Source: Sweltsa coloradensis (Eukaryota; Arthropoda; Insecta; Plecoptera; Chloroperlidae). From it: DNA of 64,000 bases. Below are positions 47,319 to 59,139 of this stretch, piece after piece. The notes under the pieces were generated by a model, which did not search any database, had not been told where the DNA came from, and saw only the letters and a list, made by a program, of their open reading frames with translations. Numbering within the stretch: the first letter of the stretch is position 1; each line of letters starts with the position of its first letter. The position numbers were made by a program, and so were the translations under genes. The DNA is taken from positions 434,001-498,000 of the forward strand of contig JAMZAV010000064.1 of NCBI GenBank assembly GCA_024449915.1, read 5' to 3'.

Positions 47319-47916
47319 CTAGGCCGCTTCGCGAACGCTTTTTTTAGTCGCGTTGATGGATGAGCTTTTTTTGTAAGTTCTTAGTTTGGGTGGGATCTCT
47401 TTACTTTTGCATGTGCTTTTTGAACGCATTGTTGGTGATTTTTGTCAAGTTTCTATTGTTACTTGTTAATTGTTATTATACACATAAAAAACTCATATTA
47501 AAACCTTTATTTCTATGGTGGATTCTGCCTAACTTTTTCAACTTTTTCTTTCAAAAGGCAATACATTAACAATTACCTTAATGTCCATGTGAAATATGAA
47601 CGTTGTAGCCCCACCCGTTTGGTCAAAATCGGCCCAAATGTCACGAAAATATCGCACTAAAAAAAACGAAAAAAATCGTAAAAGTATTATATTCATGAGA
47701 AATATTTCTTCGATTGTACCCAAAAACGTGGCAGGTCTAAGTTCAGAGATTTCGAAGTTCCCCTCTAATTTTCATCAAGATCGCATAATGCCGTTTGCCC
47801 GGTATAGAGCGAACAGACAAAACAACAAAAAACAAAAAAACAAAACAAACCAAAAAAACACCCGAGCTAATTTTTTGGGGGGTCAGTGAAATTGAAGTCT
47901 TCGCTTCGCTCACCCA
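47319..47916 (+). mobile_element. Helentron-like element, copy G
   Basis: Starts with a changed end (CTAGGCCGCTTCGCGAACGC) but keeps CGCGTTGATGGATGAGC and one internal module, ending TTCGCTTCGCTCACCCA. A-rich tract 47816-47857. Confidence 0.7.
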
Positions 47917-48357
47917 AAAATGTTTAATCGAGAAAATGCTCGTCACAATTTGGAGATATAGAATATTATTACATATTTTTAGATTACTGATTGCCCTTAG
48001 AATTGGCTGCCGCGGTATCGAACGGATGACCTTCGAACTCGTGAGCTAAAATTCCATCGGTGGAGAATGGCATTGTAGTTTACAAAATAAACATAACACA
48101 AAGTCCAGCCATTGTCTGGTAGAACACTAGATTCTGAATTCAAATCAACAATTTGAAAGTCAAGGATTTAAGCCAACAAAGGTAATTACGGGAATGTGCA
48201 TGGCCTGAATAAATCTCGCATTTCGCGAAGGTTGCAAACCAAGTCCAGAGACGGTCCTATAGTACTCCAAATAAACGGCACATCGTTGTTATTAACAGCG
48301 TAGCCACTAATTCTTCGTTTAAAATAAAATTATGCTCAAAATTCAAATACTTTAAAA
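47917..48357. other. Unassigned
   Basis: GACCTTCGAACTC and GGTATCGAACG near 48010-48045 resemble a decayed tRNA-like unit on the minus strand; no gene. Confidence 0.4.
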
Positions 48358-49132
48358 CTAGGAAAACGCTAAAGTCCCGTCGCGTTGATGGATGAGCTTT
48401 TTAATTATAAAATGTTAATATTAATTTAAAATAATAAAAACATATTAACACGGCCCATACAAAGCAATCATTAGGTCTGTTGGATCTTTGATTGTTTGTA
48501 ACAAGGCTGTGAGTAAGGTATAAAATCTCCTGTGAAGTTTTCATACAAGGCTGTGAGAAAGATCTAAAATCTATATTTTCGTGCTATTTGGGCGGATTCT
48601 GACCAAACGGGTGGGGCTACAACGTTCATATTTCACATGGACATTAAGGTCAGGGTGATGTATTGACTTTTGAAAGAAAAAGTTGAAAAAGTTAGCCAGA
48701 ATCTATAGAAATAAATGTTTTAATATTTAACACCTCAAAAAACTCAAATTTAAAACCTTTATTTCTATAGATTCTTGCTAACTTTTTCAACTTTTTCTTT
48801 CAAACGTCAACACATCACAGTGAAATATGAACGTTGTAGCCCCACCCGTTTGGTCAGAATCGGCCAAAATGTCACGAAAATATCGCACTAAAAATCGAAA
48901 AAAATCGTAAAAGTACGATATTCATGAGAAATATTTCTTCGATTGTACCCAAAAGCAATACACCTCTAAGTTCAGAGAAAACGAAGGTCGTGTCAAATTT
49001 TCATCAAGATCGCATGTGCCGTTTGCCCGGTAGAGAGCGAACAAACAGACGGAAAAAAAAAAAAAAAAAAAAACAACCGAGCTAAATTTTTTGGGGGGTC
49101 GGTGAAATTGAAGTCTTCGCTTCGCTCATCCA
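48358..49132 (+). mobile_element. Helentron-like element, copy H (rearranged)
   Basis: CTAGGAAAACGC with its hairpin at the left and TTCGCTTCGCTCATCCA at the right. Between them lie about 180 bp of unrelated AT-rich sequence (48400-48575) and an internal module in inverted orientation (about 48580-48733) directly before a normal one (48745-48900), giving a long palindrome. Poly-A tract at 49053-49073. Confidence 0.75.
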
Positions 49133-50595
49133 ATCACAAGTTGAACTAATTTTAACGAGTACGTTCGACAGCGCGACTGTAGTAATGAACGAAAATGCAA
49201 ACAAAATCACGAACCGAACTTTTAATATGCTTTTAAATTATTGATAAAAAACAAAAATATTAATTTTGCAACACCTTTTGAATAATTTAATTTACGGAAT
49301 ATTTTTGTAAATCTAATAGTCAGCCTTTGGGGCTGAGCTATGTAAACGTACCCAAATTTTTATAACGAGATTGAAAGTGTCAATTTAGTTTCCAACAAAG
49401 CAAATAATATTATGATACAATCAAACACTTTTTTTAAATGATGTTAAACTTTTTCATGTAACGGAATCAAAAAGTTATTTGTAAGATCGTCGCCCGTGGT
49501 CTTGAATTGTGTTTTGACAGGATGGTTTATATGCTACTCATATGAACACCGAAGATAAGCTAGCGGGGATCGGAGCAGAAATTGGGTGTGCGACAGCTCC
49601 CTTTTCATCCCTAGTTGTTCCTAGGGGAAGATCGAGTGCTGGATATATGAAAGTCGTTCCTCTGGCTTGGAGCGGTTCGCCGCTTCAAGTTTTATATTTG
49701 CAGTATTTGCTCAGTACTTCAGTTGAATGGGAAATAAAAAAGTGCAAGAGAAAACATTGACTATACGTGCTGCTAGTGCTACGGAGTTGCATCGTCGCAA
49801 GTAGAAAAAAAAAAAGTTTAAGACTAGCCTTTAGCCGGTTTTAGACGGTACACTTTTTCCTGATAATTTCTTTAGAATCACTGTAAGGGATGCATCGTTG
49901 AATTTTTTATTATCGATGCAGGATTTTGTTATCTTTTGTATTCAAAAGCTGTGAGTAAAGATTGGACAATCTGAAATATGCTTTAATTAAGAGTCTGCAA
50001 TACTAGTGATTCTTTCTGGAACTTTTCCTAAAGCCAGTTTCTATCGGATTCATTTGGCCAGCCTTGGCACATGTTATCAGTCTTCTATATAGAGGCACAT
50101 TTTTAACGGGGTTTTAAGATTTTGATTTTTGTAAAATCATCAAAATTGGTAAATTTCGGATTTTTTTTGTGCGTATTGCGCAATAACCCAACAATGTTTA
50201 GAACTTTCACTAGAGAATAGTGACCATAACCTTTCTTGACAATTACGCAAAACTGCATATCGAACGGCTGACAACTGGAAGCAGGAAAACTTCCCAAAAA
50301 GTTTCAAATAGGTATAGTTGACTGGACTGAAAATGATTGCGGACGATATAGTATTGTTGATATGAGAAGCTAAATAAAACACACAGGCATCAAACTATTG
50401 TCCACCAGCCTTTAATAGATCTTAAAGGGGAGATAGAAGAGGCGTTATAAATGAACTCGGGGCATTGCTGATCCTGGCGTCGTGTCGTCCGCGCGTGTTT
50501 CGTGTTTAGCAAGTCAGGTCGGTGTTACATATTTAAAATACCAGTCTCTGGGTCCCTGTTTTACCTTTTTGACGCGTCGACGCCGGAAGGGCTAG
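49133..50595. other. Unassigned
   Basis: No recognisable gene; a 72-codon frame at 49542-49760 has no known motif. Confidence 0.5.
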
Positions 50596-50968
50596 TTAAG
50601 GTTAAAGATCAACACCAATATTAAAACTACCCAAAATTACATCTTTTTTGTGATATCTTGAGAACGGTGCAAAATACCTAAAAATTTATTGCAGACTGGC
50701 TTTAGTTTTGTTAGAACAATATAATGCAACGAAAAACACTCAAATACAATAATCCTTGCGGTTTGTATTTCAAATATGCATTATATTAATTTTAAAAAAC
50801 TTAACTACCGTCACATTACAATATTTTTTGTGCAGATTTTATTCCTTACAAAACCACATAGCTGTCTGCAAACGGTTTTGCGATATTTTTCAGCGTTCGC
50901 AAGATACTACTAAAAAGTAAACAGTAATTTCACGTGGTTTTAATATTGGTGGTAGTCTTTACCCTTAA
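50596..50968. mobile_element. TTAA-bounded hairpin MITE, copy 1
   Basis: TTAA at 50596-50599 and 50965-50968; ends GGTTAAAGAT and its near-inverse ATCTTTACCC-like right end. Central part GAACAATATAATGCA and TGCGGTTTGTATTT match the element at 55925-56301, but the outer 30 bp differ between the two copies. Confidence 0.75.
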
Positions 50969-50974
50969 GTCCGC

Positions 50975-51032
50975 TTTTAAATAAATTCCCTCGCTAAAAA
51001 TCAGTCATGTGACTGACTAAGTAGACTCTAAA
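50975..51032 (+). repeat. LINE-like 3' tail stem-loop, type 1
   Basis: AAATCAGTCATGTGACTGACT stem-loop followed by TAGACTCTAAATACGATTTT, as at 17.85 kb. Confidence 0.6.
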
Positions 51033-54000
51033 TACGATTTTGCTTTTATTATTCCTTTTATATGCTTCGAAATCTGAGACTTTATTAAATTTCAAAATAC
51101 TCCCTTTTCGCGTATCCTCCACAATATCACATGACTACCTTTGTTGGGATTTCTCCGAGATGAAATGTATTGCTCTTGAACTGAATATACCCTGTTCATC
51201 AACAACGCTGCTAACCTCATCCTTCAACTGAGTGCCCTACACGCTCGAGTTTATTACAAGCATACACTCCACGATGTGTTTTATGTAGTATGATATCAAG
51301 TTGAGTTAGCGTGGTAGCTACGCACTCAGGTGGCTGAGTTATGAGTTGAATTTTCATTATTCTCCTAAGGTTGCCACACAGCAAGATTTTTTTGTACGGG
51401 AAATATTCTTTCTCCTATCCTTGCCCCCTTCTCGAATTTTCTTTCCCAACGGAAACACATTTCTCGTTTTTCAATATATAAGTGATTAGTTTCAACAGCT
51501 TGTGTAGCAAAGCAAGATTTGTATATTCGTCGTTATATCATAAAACATAACATGGTAGAAATAAATGCGTGTGAAGTTTTTGAGAAGCATACTCTCACAA
51601 GCAAAAATATGAATTTTTTTGTTCTCAAAATTTATTAGTTAAGGCCAGTATAAAAACGATTGAGAAAAATGACAAATAAATAGTTCCGGGACGGCACCAT
51701 GGGGAGTTCTTGAAATAAAAACATGAGGGTAAAAGCCAAAAATCAATCACTCAAACCAATCAATCAAATATAAACGATGCCCACTCACTCACTTTTGTAA
51801 CATCCGAAGAAATTTCTTCCGCTCTTTTTAACTTTCTCAAGTTGGCAACTCTAGACATTAGTCTCGTCAAGTGGAAGTCCAGGGGTCGAGTCTCAGTGCA
51901 GGTTCTAGTTTTACCTCGCACGACACTTTGCGTGTTAGCTATTTGCTTTCTTTAATTATTCGCGTGCTTTAGGAAAATCTCCGTCGTCGATTCCGTTTAC
52001 GCATACATTATGGAAACATGTTTCTGTAATATATATTGCTGGACAGTATAACATACTAAACATATGCATTTTTAAACAATTTAAATCAATGTAGTCTATA
52101 CAAAGATTCACATTTTGTATAATTATTTACAAATTGTTCTGTTTTTTGGTAGAAAGTGTAGGTAGAAAGAACGAGTATTTATTATCCTGCTTAATGCCTC
52201 AGTTAACTATAAGAAAAGATCAAGAAGTTAAGAGTCGAGACAATGTTTAAAATGTTCGTTTTTAGTTCCTTGCAAGAAAATGCTGGAACTAAGACTCACA
52301 AGTAGCACTCTATACCTCCACACTAATTGCAATAACAGAATATGTGACGTGTGTTCAAGAACTAGTTCTACATCTACAATAGTAGAAAGCATGTAGGAAT
52401 AATTTGTAAATAATTACATTTATCTTGATGATTTTTGGAAGGAAGGTGTAAATTCCAAATACGGGCATTTCTATTACTTTGTTTTATCGAAAACTTAATA
52501 ATACAGTGCATGGGAGTTTTCAATCTACTTTAAAGTAATATTTATGTAAACTTTATTGCGAGAGTAATTTTGTAAAATATGTTTGAAACAGTAATGCCGC
52601 CGGTATTTTACTTTATAATGAGATGTGTTTTTCTAACTTTTTTCATATTCGTGAAGTGTTTAACAAATGTGTAAACAATGTATGTAAATACGAAAGTAAG
52701 TTTCTGGTGAAGTCAATTTCCGACGTTAAAGCAATGTTCGTCTGTTCTAGATATTGAAATACACAATCAATAAATAACAAGGAAATAATAAAATCAACGT
52801 TGAAGATGTTGTAGAGTACACCGGACCCCCAGCTTGATATCACAGATCGGAGGGAAAGCGGCCAATATAAGTTACCATGGCTAAATTGCTTGCTAGAAGA
52901 TGTTACATTACATTGCCTTTAGCTTTCACAGAGAGGCGATCCGGCAATCAATCAGCTGGCTTGGGGTTAGCTTCAAGGGGGGGGGGGGTGATTCCTTGAC
53001 CTCTGCCGCTCCCCCCTGCACTCGGACATCTGCCTTACCCGGCAAAACTACCACCTAACCCGGCCAAGTCATAGCCGGTCGAATTTTAATTGCTTTCTGC
53101 AGTATAAAAATGATTGGGGAGAGTTTTTTTTTACGAAACCGTAATTTAATAAAATATTAAATTACTATTTTTCCTACGCTGGCACTCTTAATCAAAAGTA
53201 AAATCAAATCATAAAATATAATAAAGTATGTCAGAAACATTCAAATTTGTTTATTGTTATCTATTCCGTGTCGATTGGCCCACAACATTACGATAAAATA
53301 TTATTGATCAAAAGTACAGGAGAACTCAAAACGGGAAAGAACAACATAAACAACATGGAATCATATCAGTAAAATGTTCACTACGTCCTGTTTTAATGGG
53401 AATTTTCGAATTAAGTATTTATATTTACAAATATAAAAGTACGCCATTGGAAATCCTCTATTTTCATCATTTATTAAAATAGAGTCGAATGTATTTTTTC
53501 CATTTGTACGTACTAAATTGAGGGTGTCCAATTAAATCAATATTTACCAATATGTTGTCGAATCTGTTTTAAAATCTATAATGTACACTAAAATACGCAC
53601 TAGTGGCTGTCACAACAAATGAAGATGTTTCCTATCAATGTTGCTCACTACACGGCTTTTATTCGCATTATCATATAGATGGCATTTGTAAAACTCACAA
53701 GGAAGTAGTTTACTACAGTGAATGTTTAAGAGCAGTCGTTAAACTTTAGAGCCTGACTCAAGACGACAGAAACTAGATCTAGCTATATAGAGCAGCGTCC
53801 TTATCGATGATCGGCTGAACACTACGTCAGCAGTTAAGAACGTAAATCTGAAGAATATCATAAAATCTTGCACATTTTGTTGTATCGCTTAAATGTCAAT
53901 AGCAAATAGGTTATGTTAGCATTTTTCATTTTATATTCTTTGTTGAAACCTTGAGATTTTATATATGGACAAAGTATAGATACACTTTACAGCCACACGC

Positions 54001-54612
54001 TTGAGAACACGGCGTAATCTACATTTTATGTGAGAACTTGACTGATTTACGTTCTTAGTTTGATTTTTTGCCACACGATCTCTACCAATAAGTTTAACTT
54101 TGTTAATAATACTGCATGTTGTTGATAATTCTATATTCAAGTACACCACTTACGAAATTAATTAATTAACATGTTCATCGTTTAGTTTGGGGTTGTTTAT
54201 AGATATCTGCTGGATTGCTATTGGTTATTATGGATGTAATTATTGAGCAAACGTACTAATAATAACACTCAAATGAGATATACGTAGTGTCAGAATCACT
54301 CAAGCGTTCGACACACAAATGAACCAGCCATATACTAATAATTGCAGTGTGGTGTTAGCAATGGCCACACTGAAGTTTCGGGAAACCATGTAGAATTCCA
54401 ATAATGTTTCCATGAACTTCCGTGCGAGAGCGTCACACGTTCCTCTCCTAGGACCACGTTGTGAAAAGAAAAGAGTGTTCAGTGGCCCTCTTTTAAAATT
54501 GTGAAGGTTAAGGTAGCAAAGAATTACAGATGTAACTATCCAAAAATTGAAGGAATTATAACGTTAAATGATCAATACATTAAAAAAAGTCACCCATAAT
54601 TTATTTTGATCT
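51033..54612. other. Unassigned
   Basis: CCAGGGGTCGAGTCTCAGTG near 51880 resembles a lone tRNA T-arm. Poly-G at 52978-52989. No gene seen. Confidence 0.5.
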
Positions 54613-54890
54613 GCACGTGTACGGGGATACCCAAAGCATGGAACTCTAAGTGACTTTTCAACATATTAATTGAGAAGAATACAGAAATAAAAACTTAAAA
54701 CCGCTTGGTGGAGGTGCTGGGTACACAAACATTCCCATTTACAAAATGCTAGCAGCCCCCCCCCCCTCCCCACCATCTGACCCAAAGGGTAATCAAAAAC
54801 ATTCTGTAACATTCTTTTTGAAAGACAATGACGACAATAAACGCTTTTCAATCGGTGGTTGGGTTCGGTTTTTATTGTGAGATGTGATAA
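54613..54890 (+). repeat. Dispersed TTGGTGGAGG repeat, copy 5
   Basis: GCACGTGTACGGGGATACCC, box TTGGTGGAGGTGCTGGGTAC (54705-54724), poly-C block (about 54757-54767), AAGGGTAATCAAAAACATTC, TGTAACATTCTTTTTGAAAG and TCAATCGGTGG in the family order. Confidence 0.7.
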
Positions 54891-55924
54891 ACGCTGTTTT
54901 CTGGTTATAGAAAGCTAGGAAGTTTAAAAAAAATTCACAATAATTTCCATATCTCTGAATATTAAAACTTCGACGTTCATAGTTATTTTCCAAAGTTTCT
55001 CAAAAGTAAAACTTTTTCCTTAGAACTAGTTGCATTGTAATGAGTAGGTATAAGTGGCAGTTTTCGTAGTAGCAACTAACATTCTAAATAAACTGCTATT
55101 TTTGCATGCCGAGCAAAATCGCCCGGCAGTAAATTAACATACACACAATATAAATTTAACGGTGATAAAAATACAATGCCGTGACGTCAAAATCAATTTC
55201 CCTAACAGAATACATCCCACCATTGCAATTATTCCCGGAAAAGTCACGTAAAACATCACACGTCATTGCCTGGAATTGTAATTCGGTGCTTTATTGCATT
55301 ACCGACACAATCACATATTTAATTCGATCCCCCTGTATATACTGGAAAGTCCCTGGATGCCGGCTCGTATTTCGCATTGCACACAGCGAGTTCCCCAGTT
55401 ACCAGATAGCTAATGTCGTATTATGATCTGCATATCACATTGACTCGTCGCTCGTTCCTATCGACGAGTGGAAGGTGGCCCAGGATTCAGGGAGCGGGGG
55501 CTAATATCAAGTTACGTTTCTATATACGTGGGTTGACGAGGCGCAACGAAAACCAACGCTTCGCAGTTGAAATCCATTAAACCAAACGCGACAGAAATTA
55601 GTTAATATTTTATGATGTTACATTAACTGTTCGAGAAACTATGACTTGTGCCAACGTTTTGACACCCACTAATATTCGTGATAATTGCTGTTCTTGCTAA
55701 TGTGATTGTGATACAGCACTGAAGTTCAAACGTTATATTAGCTTTAGTCTCAAACCCAAAGGTATTGCTACTGAAGAAGAATACAATGTTTTATGAAATT
55801 CTTACGGTATAAAACCACTTTTTCATAGTATTGTGATTGATTGTAACTATAACATATACGTATTCTTTCAAAATTGTGTCATCTATATACAATTAAATCA
55901 TTTTACTGTACGTACAAACTTAGA
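54891..55924. other. Unassigned, with a CRE site
   Basis: Consensus CRE TGACGTCA at 55182-55189. Less AT-rich around 55440-55560. No gene seen. Confidence 0.45.
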
Positions 55925-56301
55925 TTAAGAGGATGGGATAGTCGCGAAATTAAAACCACGCGAAATTACAGTTTTTCGTGATATCTCGAGAACGATGCAA
56001 AATATCTAAAAACTGATTCAAGACCGAATTGTGGTTTTGTTAGAACAATATAATGCAAGAAAAAATATTCAAATATAATAATCGGTGCGGTTTGTATTTA
56101 AGATATAAATTAATAATTACATTTCTAATAAAAAACTTAATTTCCATCACATCACAATATTTTTTCTTGCATTATATTACTCTAACAAAACCACAATTCG
56201 GTCTGGAATCAGATTTTAGATATTTTGCATCGTTCTCGAGATATCACGAAAAAACGGTAATTTCGCGTGGTTTTAATTTCGCGACTATCCCATCCTCTTA
56301 A
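55925..56301. mobile_element. TTAA-bounded hairpin MITE, copy 2
   Basis: TTAA at 55925-55928 and 56298-56301; terminal inverted repeats GAGGATGGGATAGTCGCGAA match perfectly and the arms extend to about 155 bp each. The centre contains TGCGGTTTGTATTT. Probably a non-autonomous piggyBac-type element, given the target. Confidence 0.85.
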
Positions 56302-57523
56302 CAGAAAAAAACAAATACATTACACAATTATTAATATCCATTTTTTGCCCATCTGCTTCACATAAGCACTTTTTTTTCATTGTCTTCTTAGTGATACGTG
56401 TGGTTGTCTCACATTAATCAATAATTTCTCATAGTATGGTGTGAACTTTGTAGGAAAGGTTGTAATTATTTGGTAAATGATTGATAACCGCAACACAATT
56501 ATTCGTGTACGCTATTTTTCTCGAGGGGCTCGTGCTAATTGAGTCGTGAGGCGGATAGGCTGAGACAAGGGTTTGTAGAAAGTATAAAACCGTGTAAGGA
56601 GGAGTTTACTCTACTAATAAGTGTCACCCCTTCCGTTTATTATTCAAGACATTCGTGTGCATAGCCAGCGTCAACTTAGTCCACTTAGAAACAAACTGAC
56701 GAACATGCAAAAGAAATAATTTGTGACAATTCTCAATCATTTCCTTAAAGTTATGTGGTCACGTGACAAGGTGAGCTTCCTAGAAATATTTTCCTCGCCA
56801 CTTTGAAAGAGTCCCACATTCAGATTCATCGACGTCGATGACGGAAGCCTCGATTTCTCAACCCTCTCCTGGCCTTCGACCTACCCTCAGGCACGCGACG
56901 TCAATTATTTACAGTATTTTCACCGAGTGGGTCAAACAGAAGAAGCCAAAGTCATGGCACTGTAATAATGCAACTGGGACTTGTCGCTGGCTGGCTAACA
57001 TAAATAACACGTTTTCTACAAAACGACTTCAATAACGACAACACAGCCAAGTCCAGACTAAACATTCACATCTGGGTGAACTCAAGAACAACAACTCAAC
57101 GTCTAACTATTGAACACACTTCTAATAAAAATCGCATGCAATATTACGTGCAAAGGACTGCATTACAAAATAAGAATAGTAATTAATCGGGTATTTAGCT
57201 AGTTTTGATAACATGTTTAATGATAACACACAACACAATTTGAAAATAGTGTCGACTAAAAAATCAAAGGTTACGTACTCAAATCGACATAGAACAATAA
57301 TACTCTAGATTTACAATAGACAATACACGTGCCACAAATAGACATTAAACAGATACCCTACACTAAAAATACGTATTCAACAATATCAAAATGGCGTCAT
57401 AAAATGCCCCAAAACTTTAAAATAAAACCCATATTATCCAGAGAGCACCATTAAGCTATACGTGAGTAGGAGGTTCAATCTGTGGTCAGGGCTCTAAAAA
57501 CTGCGTTGCTAAGCCTATTTAAT
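56302..57523. promoter_or_regulatory. Unassigned; possible promoter-like signals
   Basis: TATAAAAC at 56583-56590 without a clear Inr, and a 16-bp perfect palindrome TCATCGACGTCGATGA at 56826-56841 containing GACGTC. Frames here show no known motif. Confidence 0.2.
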
Positions 57524-57850
57524 TTATTGATGTTCCCATAAAACATCGCTTTTATTACTACTAGAACTGAAAGTAGCCACGCACTCATTTATACATTTTG
57601 TCGAGTGACCTATGTACGAATCGTGACTGAAAACATAGACCTTCACATGTAAAGGTGTATAATCAATTCGATCACCCATGGAATGCATACTCGGCCAGTT
57701 GTTTTCTGTTTCACAGCCCAACGATCGATCTCGATCAATTACAAAGTATTCTATGTTAATGAATTCAAAACCGCGTTTCATCCTACAGAGCGATAAACAC
57801 GGAAACATGGAAACCGCATGGCCATTACAAGCTTGACTTGATGAGTGCAT
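57524..57850 (-). CDS. Possible short ORF, unrecognised
   Basis: 108 codons from a real ATG (57848-57850) to TAA. The stop lies inside CAATAAATTAAATAG, so an AATAAA signal overlaps it. Composition is mixed and protein-like, but no motif, signal peptide or family is recognised. A frame of this length is near the upper end of what chance gives in such DNA. Confidence 0.15.
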   Translation of the reverse strand: MHSSSQACNGHAVSMFPCLSLCRMKRGFEFINIEYFVIDRDRSLGCETENNWPSMHSMGDRIDYTPLHVKVYVFSHDSYIGHSTKCINECVATFSSSSNKSDVLWEHQ

Positions 57851-59022
57851 TTACACTACGCTTTTGTTCAGTACATCGTATGTAATCATTTAAAGCATGC
57901 ATTTCACTTAAGGCTTGACAGTCTGTATGTTGAACGGCCATTTTGCATTGATTTTAAATGGCATCATAGTGATTACATTTACGCTTATTCATTGAAACTC
58001 TGGCACTTTCAAAACACCACGAATTAGGTAGATAAGCTGTTATAATGTGTCCTTTAATAATGTTGTTTCAATTAAAAACTATCTTGATTGTTTAATGTTT
58101 GTGATTTAGTTGATTTAGTGATAAGTCGATTATTTTGTAGTTACGTCAAGAGGAGACACTGAAAGTTATGGGACTATTCTCACAGCAATGTGTATGAGCT
58201 ATATACACCCATAGGCCTATACATATTGAAAAAAATAATAAATAAATGAGGTGCGGTGAATGATAGATGAGTATGAGTAAGTTTTAACAATGCAACTACT
58301 TACAATTACGAATGAGAATAGGATGAAAAGTAATAATATCCTCTAATATTGTTACACTATTGCCTGTGACAAGCTTGTCAAACTGTTATTAATTAGTGGA
58401 ACTTAGCGCTGTGAGTGATGGGTGATTTGCAAAGTGAGCATTGCTAAGTAATTACACAAAACTCCTATCAATCTCTATTACCTCATTTCATTAATTGTTT
58501 GATTGATTTGACTGTCGTATCTATTCTTTGTATTCTCTGTTTGTATTTTAATTTTACTCACGCTTCATATCTTCGAGTATATTATGTCCTGCACAGTTGT
58601 TCCTGCTATATTCTGGTGTCTCGAAGAGAGCATTACCATTTATCTTTTTTAGATCAAACCTGACTGTAAATCTTTTTTTCTGTGCCGGATTACAGTCAAC
58701 ATTTAATTTTTTAATAAAAACAGAAGAGATCTTGTCGCATCTATTATTTTATTTTCCCTTTCAATACTTATCAAGGTTTCTCCTCCATGCATTGCATAGC
58801 TCCATAATATATATAAGTTTCCAGTAACATATTCCTAAGACTACAAAACGAAATAATGACATAAATTGACGACAAAGAGTGAAATCGTGATCTTATATGC
58901 AACTACTTGGCGCAACAGGCGTATCCACTGTTGAATAATTCAACATAAGTTTTATAATTACACTGTTTAGTTTTAGTTCCCGATTTCATAGGTCATGTAT
59001 TTTACTATATGGAAATCAAACC
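57851..59022. other. Unassigned
   Basis: AT-rich. Palindrome TGACAAGCTTGTCA at about 58367-58380. No gene. Confidence 0.55.
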
Positions 59023-59139
59023 AGAAATTAAAACCAAGGTCACCCGCAACCCCAGGTATCGAGCCACACTGAGGTTGGTTCAGTCTTGGTGGAGGTGCCG
59101 GGTCTTTAACTCGGGAACAACATTTGCACCACAATTTAA
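59023..59139. repeat. 108-bp tandem unit, left of the LINE insertion
   Basis: One unit, recognisable by GGTATCGAGCCACACTGAGG, TTGGTTCAGTC, the box TTGGTGGAGGTGCCGGGT and AACTCGGGAACAACATTTGC. Continues on the other side of the retrotransposon at 61972. Confidence 0.85.
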
